Assembly (NCBI GenBank): GCA_013214445.1 | Contig: JABSPG010000079.1 | Location: forward strand, 1 to 11,770 | From: Ekhidna sp. | GTDB lineage: Bacteria; Bacteroidota; Bacteroidia; Cytophagales; Cyclobacteriaceae | DNA: 11,770 bases | Direction of reading: 5' to 3' | Shown here: positions 1 to 7,309 of the stretch, one piece after another | How positions within the stretch are numbered: position 1 is the stretch's first letter | Layout of the letters: every line of letters begins with the position of its first letter | Position numbers and translations under genes: made by a program | Notes under the pieces: generated by a model | The model's input: only the letters and a program-made list of their open reading frames with translations | Told to the model about the DNA's origin: nothing | Databases searched by the model: none

Positions 1-963
1 TGGAAAATAACATTCGAAGATTCAAAAGGTCAGCATACTGAGGTCTTCACTGACTTGATTGTCTGCAATGGGCATCACTGGAATCCTCGCATGCCTGAGT
101 ATCTGGGAAAGTTTGAAGGACCGTTCTTACACTCCCATGACTTCAAAAACGCCGCTCCATTCAAAGACAAAAAAGTGCTGGTCATTGGTGGTGGCAATTC
201 TGCGTGTGATGTGGCAGTAGAAACCAGTCGCGTCAGTAAGAAAACCTCCATCAGTTGGCGGAGGGGATACCGAATTATTCCTAAATTTTTCTTCGGAAAA
301 CCGTCCGATATTGTGGGTTCGGGGATGACCTGGTTGCCAGTCAAGATCAGAAGTTGGCTGTCCCAATTCCTAATAAGAGTACTTATTGGACCAAATACTA
401 ACTACAAACTTCAAGAACCCAATCACAAGTTTGGGCAAACGCATCCTACGATCAATGATGAGCTGCTCTATCGCATCAGGCACGGAAAAGTTCACCCCAA
501 AGTCGATATTGAACGACTGGATGGAAAGGTGGTACACTTCAAGGACGGTAGCACAGAAGCATTTGACGTAATCATCGCCTGTACAGGGTTTATTATCTCG
601 CACCCTTTCTTAAATCCATCACTTGTTAACTATTCGGAAGGACCTGTGCCTCTATATTTGAAAATGCTGCATCCAAGTCTTTCAAATCTGTTTTTCATTG
701 GGTTATTTCAACCACTGGGATGCATCTGGCCAGGAGCAGAGCTGCAGGCCAAGATTGTGGCAAGGCAACTTTCTGGAAAGTGGAAAAGGCCAGTCAACAT
801 GGAAAAGCTGGTACACAAAGAAGTGACTCATCCGCACTATCAGCAACTCAAAACGCCCAGACATACCATAACTGTGGATTACCATCTTTTCAAAAAAGAA
901 CTACTGAAGCAATTGCCAGCAAGCTATCTATCCAAAGAGCCTAAGACTTTGGTCGAAGGGTAG
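1..963 (+). CDS. Flavin-containing monooxygenase (FMO-like, NAD(P)/FAD-binding), 5' end outside window
   Basis: The frame is open to the left edge, so the true start and the N-terminal FAD-binding GxGxxG lie outside; 320 residues are visible of a family usually around 450. Visible residues 38-48 (FEGPFLHSHDF) fit the FMO fingerprint FxGxxxHxxx(Y/F). Residues 63-70 (GGGNSACD) form the second, NADPH-binding Rossmann turn, followed by a basic stretch (WRRG). IIACTGF at 191-197 matches the conserved ATG-type segment near the end of the FAD domain. Family members use NADPH and O2 to oxygenate soft nucleophiles (N, S) or ketones (Baeyer-Villiger type); the substrate cannot be read from this fragment. 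The protein lacks membrane segments and should be cytoplasmic. It faces the leftward operon ending at 1016 across 52 bases, in which I see no convincing terminator hairpin. Family assignment is firm; substrate unknown. Confidence 0.88.
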   Translation, partial: WKITFEDSKGQHTEVFTDLIVCNGHHWNPRMPEYLGKFEGPFLHSHDFKNAAPFKDKKVLVIGGGNSACDVAVETSRVSKKTSISWRRGYRIIPKFFFGKPSDIVGSGMTWLPVKIRSWLSQFLIRVLIGPNTNYKLQEPNHKFGQTHPTINDELLYRIRHGKVHPKVDIERLDGKVVHFKDGSTEAFDVIIACTGFIISHPFLNPSLVNYSEGPVPLYLKMLHPSLSNLFFIGLFQPLGCIWPGAELQAKIVARQLSGKWKRPVNMEKLVHKEVTHPHYQQLKTPRHTITVDYHLFKKELLKQLPASYLSKEPKTLVEG

Positions 964-1015
964 AATTAGTGTAACCGAGATCTACTTCTCCAAAAAACAA
1001 TTTATCGATTTATGA

Positions 1016-1252
1016 TTACTCTATGTAAACCCTTTTCAACTCAGTAAACCAAGCCCTAGAGAACAGTAGCTTTTTTGAAATAAAGCTCATTCCTAAACTT
1101 ACTCTTCTAATTCCCATTACAACAAAGCAAGTGAATAAATATAGAACGGCTGGCGTTCCATAGCTATGGAAGAAGTTTATATTAAAACTCAATAAAAGGA
1201 CCAGAAAGGTTATAGGAATTGTCATCAAAATATAAAACAAATATCTATTCAT
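1016..1252 (-). CDS. Small two-helix membrane protein, unknown function
   Basis: I do not recognise a family. The 78-residue product starts at an ATG (1250-1252) preceded by GTGGATCACT, which offers only a weak GGA ribosome site. Two hydrophobic segments are visible, about residues 5-27 and 31-50, followed by a basic tail rich in K and R (GIRRVS, SKKLLF, ELKRVY), so by the positive-inside rule the C-terminus is probably cytoplasmic. It lies 28 bases downstream of the DUF3817 gene in the same direction, which makes it the likely last gene of a three-gene unit headed by the DsbA-like gene. The hydrophobic pattern and operon position support a real gene; no catalytic motif is visible. Confidence 0.55.
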   Translation of the reverse strand: MNRYLFYILMTIPITFLVLLLSFNINFFHSYGTPAVLYLFTCFVVMGIRRVSLGMSFISKKLLFSRAWFTELKRVYIE

Positions 1253-1280
1253 AGTGATCCACTTTAGTATTGTGTAGAAT

Positions 1281-1571
1281 TTAGACCATTGGTTGCACTT
1301 TAGCAGTGAAATAAAAAGTACCGAAGGGCACGATGGAAGCTAGAATCGCTAGAAAAGTGATCTTAAAATTCCATTTGCCTTGCAGCAAAAACTGCAAGGT
1401 TGCAAGAATGTACAGGACAAACAACAACCCGTGAGCCATACCGATTACCTTATTTGGGCCTGGCATATCATAGTAGTATTTCAATGGCATAGTGATCATT
1501 AAAATCAACAGAAAAGAAATGCCCTCCATATGGGCAAGTAATCTGAACCTTGTTTCTTGAGTTTCCAACAT
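1281..1571 (-). CDS. DUF3817 family small integral membrane protein
   Basis: The 96-residue product has three hydrophobic segments (about 16-33, 43-63, 69-90). It shows the DUF3817 pattern: an FRxxAxxEG-like start (F9, R10, A13, E16, G17), PLKY at 29-32, and an HG pair at 47-48 leading the second helix. Members are small inner-membrane proteins of unknown biochemical role, also found as a C-terminal part of some transporters. The ATG start at 1569-1571 lies 11 bases after the stop of the DsbA-like gene, so the two are very probably co-transcribed. Nothing in the sequence indicates a substrate. The family call rests on recognised motif spacing and is fairly safe; the function is unknown. Confidence 0.8.
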   Translation of the reverse strand: MLETQETRFRLLAHMEGISFLLILMITMPLKYYYDMPGPNKVIGMAHGLLFVLYILATLQFLLQGKWNFKITFLAILASIVPFGTFYFTAKVQPMV

Positions 1572-1582
1572 AAGTTGATGAT

Positions 1583-2311
1583 TTAGCTAGCCTCTTTGGC
1601 GACCTCTGCAATCGTTTTTTCGATCTGATTTTTCATCTGATCAAAAGTAGCATAGCCATGAGCCACCATAAAAAGTTGATCCTGATGAAGTAGTACGATT
1701 GTGGGATATCCCTGCACTCCCCATTGCCTATTCAAAGTAAACTCATTGTTTGTTTCATAGCGTATGTCCTCACTCTCAAACCTTGACTTAAACTTTTCAA
1801 AATCGACTGATAGCTTCTCGCAAATGCTTCGATAAAAATCGACGCATTTTGGATCCTCAGAATGCACATAAAACTTTCGTTGAATTTCCTCAAAGAACTC
1901 CATCTCTTGATCTCCCACGAGAGACCTTGCTGCCACCACTGCCCGACAAGAGGGTTCGGTATCATAGTCGAATTCATTTAAGTCCATCAGCTTATATCCA
2001 AAAGGTTGGCCACTCATTTCTGTCACGTGACCCCAGTGTTCTTTTAGAAAGTCTTTCATTTTATCATCCCAAACATCTCCACCACCAGGTCGCAGACCAC
2101 CTACAAGCACACGGTAACCTACTTCTCTATCCCGATAGTAATCACGCAATTGAATTAGAGCCGGGCTAATGCCCCAACACCACGAACACATGGGATCTCC
2201 CACGTAAATTATCTCTGTCTTACCGGTCAATTTGTTCTGACCGATCGATTGAAGTTCATCGATTGTAGAAGGTGTGCAGATGCCGGTTTCCGGATCACAA
2301 TAAGGATTCAT
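1583..2311 (-). CDS. DsbA-family thioredoxin-fold oxidoreductase (COG3531-like predicted disulfide isomerase)
   Basis: From the ATG at 2309-2311 the product is 242 residues. It has a thioredoxin-fold active site C42-S-W-C45 in the context DPMCSWCWG, typical of COG3531 proteins. A helical insertion follows, with the family signature TEPSCRAVVAAR at 118-129, and the cis-proline loop GVQGYPT ends at P203-T204. No signal peptide or membrane helix is visible, so it is probably cytoplasmic, unlike classical periplasmic DsbA; related proteins act as FrnE-like oxidoreductases or ClpXP adaptors (SpxH/YjbH), but no partner can be named. Extending in frame to a TTG at 2324-2326 would add five residues; I prefer the ATG because a Bacteroidota-like -7 element (2330-2337) would place transcription start about there. 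An extra Cys pair (C5, C12) precedes the fold. It heads a leftward unit with DUF3817 and a small membrane protein. Confidence 0.87.
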   Translation of the reverse strand: MNPYCDPETGICTPSTIDELQSIGQNKLTGKTEIIYVGDPMCSWCWGISPALIQLRDYYRDREVGYRVLVGGLRPGGGDVWDDKMKDFLKEHWGHVTEMSGQPFGYKLMDLNEFDYDTEPSCRAVVAARSLVGDQEMEFFEEIQRKFYVHSEDPKCVDFYRSICEKLSVDFEKFKSRFESEDIRYETNNEFTLNRQWGVQGYPTIVLLHQDQLFMVAHGYATFDQMKNQIEKTIAEVAKEAS

Positions 2312-2329
2312 ATCATGGAATTTCAACCA

Positions 2330-2360
2330 GAAACATAGGCTTGGTTAAATAGGTTCTAAA
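2330..2360 (-). promoter_or_regulatory. Candidate Bacteroidota-type promoter for the DsbA-like operon
   Basis: Read leftward, TTTA (2357-2360) is followed after 19 bases by TATGTTTC (2330-2337). This is close to the Bacteroidota primary sigma consensus TTTG, about 19 bases, TAnnTTTG, with one mismatch in each element. It would start transcription near 2323-2325, leaving a leader of roughly 12-15 bases before the ATG at 2311. The match was found by eye and is inference. Confidence 0.35.
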
Positions 2361-2369
2361 GGATTTTGC

Positions 2370-2418
2370 CTTCATTTATGAAACATATCATTTATAATTA
2401 CGTCTTCATTTAAGAAAC
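2370..2418 (+). promoter_or_regulatory. Paired direct repeats in divergent region, candidate PadR operator
   Basis: Two 15-base copies, CTTCATTTATGAAAC (2370-2384) and CTTCATTTAAGAAAC (2404-2418), differ at one base and are spaced 34 bases start to start, a little over three helical turns. The first contains a perfect inverted repeat TTCAT-TT-ATGAA (2371-2382); the second keeps it with one mismatch (TTCAT-TT-AAGAA). A TATAAT-like hexamer (2393-2398) lies between them. PadR dimers bind palindromes near their own promoters, and the site sits 16 bases upstream of the PadR start, so autoregulation of the PadR/permease pair is the natural reading; control of the divergent DsbA-like operon is also possible. 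Repeats are seen directly; function is inferred. Confidence 0.5.
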
Positions 2419-2433
2419 TAATAACTGAACCCG

Positions 2434-2754
2434 ATGAAAGGTACACATCTAGGTGAATTTCAAGAGATCGTGATGCTATGTATTCTCATTTTGAATGAGA
2501 ATGCCTACGGAGTGACTATCCAAGAGGAAATAGACAAGCAAATGAAACGAGCCATCAGTAGGGGTGCACTGCATACTGCACTAACACGGCTAGAAGAAAA
2601 AGGCTTTATCCGATCTCACTATGGAGAACCTACTTCTGAACGGGGCGGAAGGCGAAAGCGCTTTTATGAAGTCTCTACTAAGGGTCTGGAGACACTGCAA
2701 GAAGCAAAAGAACTCCGACAGGGAATGTGGCAACTCATCCCGAAACTCAACTAA
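2434..2754 (+). CDS. PadR family transcriptional regulator
   Basis: This 106-residue product is a typical short (subfamily 2-like) PadR regulator. The winged helix is visible: helix 1 around 7-21, the YG turn at 25-26 with helix 2, the recognition helix GALHTALTRLEEKGF at 44-58, and the basic wing at 71-78 (GGRRKRFY). A short C-terminal helix (about 84-97) is expected to mediate dimerisation. PadR proteins are usually repressors released by small ligands, often hydrophobic or toxic compounds. The gene is 29 bases upstream of the large permease gene and almost certainly regulates it, a combination common in Cytophagales. The ATG at 2434 has no clear Shine-Dalgarno, as is usual in this phylum. 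The two repeats at 2370-2418 are the likely binding site. Confidence 0.93.
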   Translation: MKGTHLGEFQEIVMLCILILNENAYGVTIQEEIDKQMKRAISRGALHTALTRLEEKGFIRSHYGEPTSERGGRRKRFYEVSTKGLETLQEAKELRQGMWQLIPKLN

Positions 2755-2783
2755 TTTCAAAAAAGGACTAAACTAAATGGGCT

Positions 2784-5393
2784 ATGAAACACAAGGACAT
2801 CCCAAATTTTGCTTATAAACTTTTTCAATGGTTTTGTAAAGAACCTCTCTTCGAAGAACTGGAAGGAGATCTGGAAGAATCTTTCACCCGAAATGTAGAA
2901 AAAGTCGGTCGAAAAAAGGCTCGTCGAATTTATACCAAAGAGGTCATAAAAATGCTCAGACCATCTGTTCTCAGGAGGCCATCATCAGGACCTGGCTATC
3001 AGATCGCACTGCTTAGCAGCTATATCACCATTTCAGTTAGAAATCTAAGAAGACAAAAGCTCTTTTCGTTCATCAACATGTTCAGTCTTTCGGTAGCTAT
3101 GTCTGCCGGACTACTGGTGATCGGCATGATTTCAGACTTGATGAAGTTTGATGAATTTCACGAAAAGAAAGACGAAATATATCGCGTTATCTCCACCCCC
3201 ATTGTGCAGGGAAATGAACGCAAAACCAAAGCCAGTTCACCTAGATACCTCGGCGAAGAGTTGATCAGACAAATCCCTGGAGTGCAATTAACAAACTTGG
3301 GAAGACGGATGCAGGGCTTGGCAACTGCAAATGACAAAAGCCTTGAAGTAAGTGGGATCTATGCAGATGAGCACTTCTTTGATTTTCTTTCTTTTGAACT
3401 AATCAGTGGGAGTGCCAATTCACTAGCCAATCCATACAATATATTACTTTCAGAAAGCTTTGCTCAGAAGACTTTTGAAGGACAAAACCCCATAGGTGAA
3501 ACCATAACCATAGAAAATCTTGGCAGCTTTCAAATTGCCGGAATTGTCGCGGATCCTCCCCAATTCTCCCATATTCAGTTTGAGGCAATTGTTTCCATCA
3601 ATTCCACAGATCAACTTTCGACACAAGGTTTTATAGAAGCTACTCATGATGAATGGGAAACACTTTATCGCTACTACAACTACATCTATCTGCCAGGCAA
3701 TGAAGCCAAAGAGCGAGTAAAAAACTGGCTGGCACAGTCAGCACCCAATTTCTTCAAAAACTCCGAAAAATTCACTGCTACTTTCGAACTACAACCCATC
3801 CATAAAATCGTTCCGGGACCAAACATCAGTGATTCAATCGGCCCTAAAATGATTTACCTACCCATCATTATTTTGAGTGTGATTGCCGCTGCAATTCTGC
3901 TTTCCGCCATTTTCAATTACACCAATCTGTCTATGGCTAGATCGCTTCGTAGGGCTAGAGAGGTTGGGGTAAGAAAGCTAAGTGGAGCTTCAAGATCGTC
4001 CATTGTTGGGCAATTTACCATAGAGGCCATCGTATTGTCTCTTCTATCACTATTTATTGGAGTTATAATCTTTGCGTATCTAAGAGAAGGGTTCATCAGC
4101 CTACTTCCTAGGGCAGAGGAAATGGTAAGCCTTGAACTATCGGCACAGCTTATCCTGCTTTTTGTTGCATTCGCAATTGTAACTGGTCTCATTGCAGGAC
4201 TTAGCCCTTCTCTGTTCTTTGCCCGACTTAGCTCGCTAAATGCGCTTAGATCAGGGAAGGTTTTGAAGGCCCTTTCTGGAATCAATCTGAGAAAAGGGTT
4301 AATTGTGTGCCAGTTTACCCTAAGTATCATTTTCGTCATGGCGGTGGTCATCACACAAAAACAATACACTTATTCTGTAAATAAGGATCTTGGTTTTGAC
4401 AGAGAGAATATCCTCAACTTATCCATGCAGGGAAATGACCCTGAAGTCCTCCGAGCCGAGCTGATGAAACTCCCTGAAGTGTCAGAAGTGTCCTTTTCCT
4501 CCTATGTGACAGGTACTGGAACATGGAATAGTCTACAACTGGTAGATAAAAGAAACGAAGACAGCATTTGGGTACATCAAATGTTTGCAGATGAGCGCTA
4601 TCTTCAAAACCTAAACATGAAGCTGGTTGCAGGAAGGGATTTTTATGACGGGGAAAACAGAGCCAATGAGACCTCTATGATTGTCAACGAATCCTTTGTC
4701 ACCAACTTTGGTCTGGGTACGCCCAGTGAAGCGCTGGGTACAGTCTTCCTTATAGCAGGCAATAGCGTGGAAATTGTAGGAATCGCCAAAGATTTCATCT
4801 ACGCCAACCTGGAGGAGCCCATCAACAGTTTTGTAATTAGGGGAGGAAAAAACTACCAGTATGCAAATTTGAAAGTCTCAAGCGTTGACGCTATTGCGCT
4901 ATTAGATAAGGTGGAGGCAGCATGGGAGTCAGTAGACAGCAAGCACCGAATGGAAGCTTCTTTTATGGATCAGGAAATAGCCGAGTACTATCAATTTTTG
5001 CAGCATTTCATGAAGGTCTTTGGTTTTGTGGGTTTCCTCGCCATATCCATTAGCTGCCTGGGATTATTTGGTATGACAATATATGCCACCCAAACACGAA
5101 TGAAGGAGATAGGTATTAGAAAAACGTTTGGTGCTTCGGAACAAACATTGGTGTATCTGCTGTCTAGAGGATTCATGAAAATGGTAGGCCTGGCGATCCT
5201 GATTGGGACCCCAATCTGCTATGTGATTTTCGATCGATTCATTCTTGCTCAAAACGTGTACCGAACCCAAATAACCTTCGTGGAAGTAGGCGGGAGTATC
5301 TTGTTTTTAATGACCCTTTGTATCGCAACAATTATTACGCAGACCTGGGGTGCTGCAAGGACAAACCCTGCAAAGGTTCTTCGGGATGAATGA
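2784..5393 (+). CDS. MacB/FtsX-type ABC transporter permease with N-terminal permease prefix domain
   Basis: The 869-residue product is a double-FtsX permease. Residues about 5-70 form a cytoplasmic prefix domain (LFEELEGDLEESF region), consistent with the 'permease prefix domain 2' family. Eight membrane helices are predicted near 93-117, 355-378, 405-432, 450-478, 502-526, 742-770, 797-820 and 833-855. Two large extracytoplasmic MacB-core domains lie at about 118-354 and 527-741. The coupling-loop motif appears twice, as REVGVRKLSGAS (about 391-402) and EIGIRKTFGAS (about 775-785), showing an internal duplication. MacB-like systems act as mechanotransducers or export peptides, lipoproteins or toxic compounds rather than importing solutes. 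No ATPase gene is in the window, so the motor must be encoded elsewhere. The start at 2784 gives the complete prefix domain; an ATG at 2777 is out of frame. Family certain, substrate unknown. Confidence 0.93.
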   Translation: MKHKDIPNFAYKLFQWFCKEPLFEELEGDLEESFTRNVEKVGRKKARRIYTKEVIKMLRPSVLRRPSSGPGYQIALLSSYITISVRNLRRQKLFSFINMFSLSVAMSAGLLVIGMISDLMKFDEFHEKKDEIYRVISTPIVQGNERKTKASSPRYLGEELIRQIPGVQLTNLGRRMQGLATANDKSLEVSGIYADEHFFDFLSFELISGSANSLANPYNILLSESFAQKTFEGQNPIGETITIENLGSFQIAGIVADPPQFSHIQFEAIVSINSTDQLSTQGFIEATHDEWETLYRYYNYIYLPGNEAKERVKNWLAQSAPNFFKNSEKFTATFELQPIHKIVPGPNISDSIGPKMIYLPIIILSVIAAAILLSAIFNYTNLSMARSLRRAREVGVRKLSGASRSSIVGQFTIEAIVLSLLSLFIGVIIFAYLREGFISLLPRAEEMVSLELSAQLILLFVAFAIVTGLIAGLSPSLFFARLSSLNALRSGKVLKALSGINLRKGLIVCQFTLSIIFVMAVVITQKQYTYSVNKDLGFDRENILNLSMQGNDPEVLRAELMKLPEVSEVSFSSYVTGTGTWNSLQLVDKRNEDSIWVHQMFADERYLQNLNMKLVAGRDFYDGENRANETSMIVNESFVTNFGLGTPSEALGTVFLIAGNSVEIVGIAKDFIYANLEEPINSFVIRGGKNYQYANLKVSSVDAIALLDKVEAAWESVDSKHRMEASFMDQEIAEYYQFLQHFMKVFGFVGFLAISISCLGLFGMTIYATQTRMKEIGIRKTFGASEQTLVYLLSRGFMKMVGLAILIGTPICYVIFDRFILAQNVYRTQITFVEVGGSILFLMTLCIATIITQTWGAARTNPAKVLRDE

Positions 5394-5408
5394 CCAATCA
5401 CCGAGATG

Positions 5409-5921
5409 CTAAATAGGTGGAAGTTCAGGGTACGGTATGATCGCCTCGATGAGTAGCATCACCCCGCTCTTGGTCAGAAGGGTAAGCGTGATCAGAATGC
5501 TGCTAATAATTAGGGCTACACCTACATTATTCTGTCGGATTTCTTCAAACTCATCGATTGGGGTCAGCTTGCTATACAGGAATGTGCTGATCAGTCCAAT
5601 CAAGACCGTGGCAGTATAGGCGATTGCGATGTAGATAGCACCAGTAGAAATGTATTCAAAAGCCAGTCCAAAACTATCTGAACGCTGGTTTAGAAGCCGG
5701 AAGGATGAAATTAGCGGTTGTACTATGCCACTGATCATAATGCCAACCGACAGAATAATTGCAGCGGTGAAGATGCTATAGGCGAGATTGTAATCCGCGA
5801 TCTTGTAGTATCTGCTGCCGACCCACTGTACGATCTTAAAAGTCAATGCAAGAATGAAAATTCCTATTGTAATCGCTGATATGATCTCAATTATCCCTAA
5901 TAGCGCAATGTTTCCGTTCAT
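5409..5921 (-). CDS. DUF350-family four-helix membrane protein
   Basis: The 170-residue protein has four hydrophobic segments (about 5-31, 46-71, 91-115, 133-160), arranged as two DUF350-type helix-pair units. The second unit contains YSKLTPIDEFEEIRQNN (116-132) followed by VGVALIISS; this resembles, from memory, the YSKITP-NEW-IKNNNTAASL stretch of Escherichia coli YjfL, a DUF350 protein. The first unit has the weaker counterpart DYNLAYSI at 43-50. DUF350 proteins have no established biochemical role; E. coli yjfL sits in an operon with a PspA-like protein and a glutathionylspermidine-synthase-like ATP-grasp gene. Here the partner is the transglutaminase-like gene just upstream: its stop and this ATG are separated by two bases, implying translational coupling. 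The gene converges on the ABC permease with only 15 bases between stops. Family call fairly confident. Confidence 0.75.
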   Translation of the reverse strand: MNGNIALLGIIEIISAITIGIFILALTFKIVQWVGSRYYKIADYNLAYSIFTAAIILSVGIMISGIVQPLISSFRLLNQRSDSFGLAFEYISTGAIYIAIAYTATVLIGLISTFLYSKLTPIDEFEEIRQNNVGVALIISSILITLTLLTKSGVMLLIEAIIPYPELPPI

Positions 5922-5923
5922 AG

Positions 5924-6727
5924 TTACAAGTTATCATTTACCAAGGCCACCTTCCAATAATTCACGTTGTTTGAATTCGGGGGAAGCATTCCAATTTGCC
6001 AGTCTTTGCCGGTAGTTTCCCAAAAATAGTAGTTCTTGCCACGGTGCTTCAAATGATCACCAACGGCAGGTATACTTAGTGCCAACATAGCATGAGCATA
6101 TTCATCACTGATTACAATCATGGGATCAAAACCAACCTTCTCAAGCATAGCATAAATCAATACAGACCGTGTATCACAATCTCCGTAGAGCGTATGTAAA
6201 AATTCGTATGGAGACAATATCCCCAGGTCAATATTGCCCACACATGGGTTTCCCTTATTGTCAAAATCTGCACAGTCTTTTGACCGCACATAGCTGTAGG
6301 AGATATCTTGCACAAATGAGACAATCAAGTTTGCGAATTCCATACTGTTGAGGCCCTCCTCAATGGAAATGTACCGAAGTGAATCAACTAAAAAATCAAG
6401 TTGACTGCCACTTTGAACCACCAGTTTACCATAAACATCTCCCCAAAAATTTTCATAATTCACAAGACTTGAAGCAATGGTATTTCTTCTCTGACCAGAG
6501 ACGATGCTCAAAGAATCTTCTGAGTAATAGGAGGTGCAAAAAGAACTCCTCAACGACTTACTATGCCAACTGCGTTCATGCAGTCGATCCAATTTTTCAT
6601 TTTGTACAATAAAGCCATCCTCACATTTGATGGTGTTCTCTGTCATTTTGCTGAACCTCTCTATGATTGCCGAAATGACCACAAAAGTCAAATACACATA
6701 GATAAGTCCTTTTAAAAATTTTCTCAT
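5924..6727 (-). CDS. Membrane-anchored transglutaminase-like cysteine protein
   Basis: The 267-residue product begins with a short basic N-terminus and one hydrophobic helix (about 5-22), suggesting an anchored protein with its bulk outside the cytoplasm. The C-terminal half has the transglutaminase-like (papain-fold) pattern: helix-capping YGDCDTRS with candidate nucleophile C184, then EYAHAMLAL with H212, then YFWETTGKDWQIG with E237 or D242 as third residue. Such domains act as peptidases, amidases or cross-linking enzymes; which applies here cannot be told. The region before it, about 30-130, matches nothing I recognise. Cysteines at 35, 64, 152 and 162 could form disulfides, fitting an extracytoplasmic site. 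The gene is followed after two bases by the DUF350 gene and is divergent from the first BLUF gene across 74 AT-rich bases. The fold assignment is motif-based. Confidence 0.72.
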   Translation of the reverse strand: MRKFLKGLIYVYLTFVVISAIIERFSKMTENTIKCEDGFIVQNEKLDRLHERSWHSKSLRSSFCTSYYSEDSLSIVSGQRRNTIASSLVNYENFWGDVYGKLVVQSGSQLDFLVDSLRYISIEEGLNSMEFANLIVSFVQDISYSYVRSKDCADFDNKGNPCVGNIDLGILSPYEFLHTLYGDCDTRSVLIYAMLEKVGFDPMIVISDEYAHAMLALSIPAVGDHLKHRGKNYYFWETTGKDWQIGMLPPNSNNVNYWKVALVNDNL

Positions 6728-6801
6728 GTACTTAAATATCTATAAAGACATTTATTAAAAGAATACAATTTATTAATTTCCCATTCCTACTGCATGATCG
6801 C
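6728..6801. promoter_or_regulatory. Shared divergent intergenic region (transglutaminase-like / BLUF)
   Basis: This 74-base, strongly AT-rich stretch is the only space for the promoters of the leftward transglutaminase/DUF350 pair and the rightward BLUF pair. I could not place a convincing TTTG-N19-TAnnTTTG promoter on either strand. The best leftward candidate is a TTG followed by TATAGATA-like bases at 21-23 spacing, which is weak. No ribosome site, riboswitch or clear operator is visible. Its interest is positional: any regulator acting here could affect both transcripts. Confidence 0.4.
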
Positions 6802-7260
6802 ATGATTTATTATACAATTTATACCAGCACCCCAGTAGAAAAGATCACTGAAAGTGTTCTTGATAACATCACGGAAGTATCGATGAAATGGAACAAAGAG
6901 CACCAAATTACTGGAATGCTATTAGCTCTTGAAGACCGCTTCATCCAGTTTTTAGAGGGAGATGATGAGGAAGTAAAGAGCATCTTTGAAAAGATCAAAG
7001 AAGACAAAAGACACAACAACGTAATCAGAAAAATACAAGGCTATTCAAATGATCGTGTTTTTCAGGAATGGTCCATGGGTTCATGGATGCTTTCAAATCA
7101 AGCGTTGCAAGAACTCTCTGCAATGGATGATTTAAAGGGATTTCTTCAAGATCCTGTAAATGCGAGTCTTCAGTCAGCCAGAATGGTCACCATGATGAAT
7201 AATTTGCTGAAAACCTGGATTGCACATGAACCCGAGCGAACCAAAAAACTAAAAGGTTAA
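6802..7260 (+). CDS. BLUF-domain blue-light photoreceptor, short PixD-like, first copy
   Basis: The 152-residue protein is a complete BLUF domain (about 1-95) with a short helical C-terminal extension, the size and layout of stand-alone BLUF proteins such as PixD/Slr1694. The residues of the flavin hydrogen-bond switch are all present: Y7 (IYTS), N31 (WNKEHQITG), Q49 (FIQFLEG), W90 and M92 (EWSMG). It is therefore predicted to bind FAD and respond to blue light. No enzymatic output domain (EAL, GGDEF, cyclase) is fused, so signalling must go through a protein partner or oligomer change. The C-terminal segment MMNNLLKTWIAHE (131-143) is nearly identical in the next gene. Hand alignment gives about 83 identities in 152 ungapped positions to that copy. 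The start at 6802 is fixed by the family-typical beginning at the first beta strand. Confidence 0.95.
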   Translation: MIYYTIYTSTPVEKITESVLDNITEVSMKWNKEHQITGMLLALEDRFIQFLEGDDEEVKSIFEKIKEDKRHNNVIRKIQGYSNDRVFQEWSMGSWMLSNQALQELSAMDDLKGFLQDPVNASLQSARMVTMMNNLLKTWIAHEPERTKKLKG

Positions 7261-7309
7261 GACAATTTTCATTTTTTTGCTAACTTGATAGGTACTATTC
7301 AACCTCTAT

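Noticed and set aside
3917..4369. 150-codon open frame on the minus strand inside the ABC permease gene
   Set aside because: It is antisense to two well-defined membrane segments and the REVGVRKLSGAS motif; its translation shows no family features. Treated as a chance shadow.
7272..7278. T-run after the first BLUF gene as an intrinsic terminator
   Set aside because: No GC-rich stem precedes it; only A/T pairings are possible, so I do not call a terminator.
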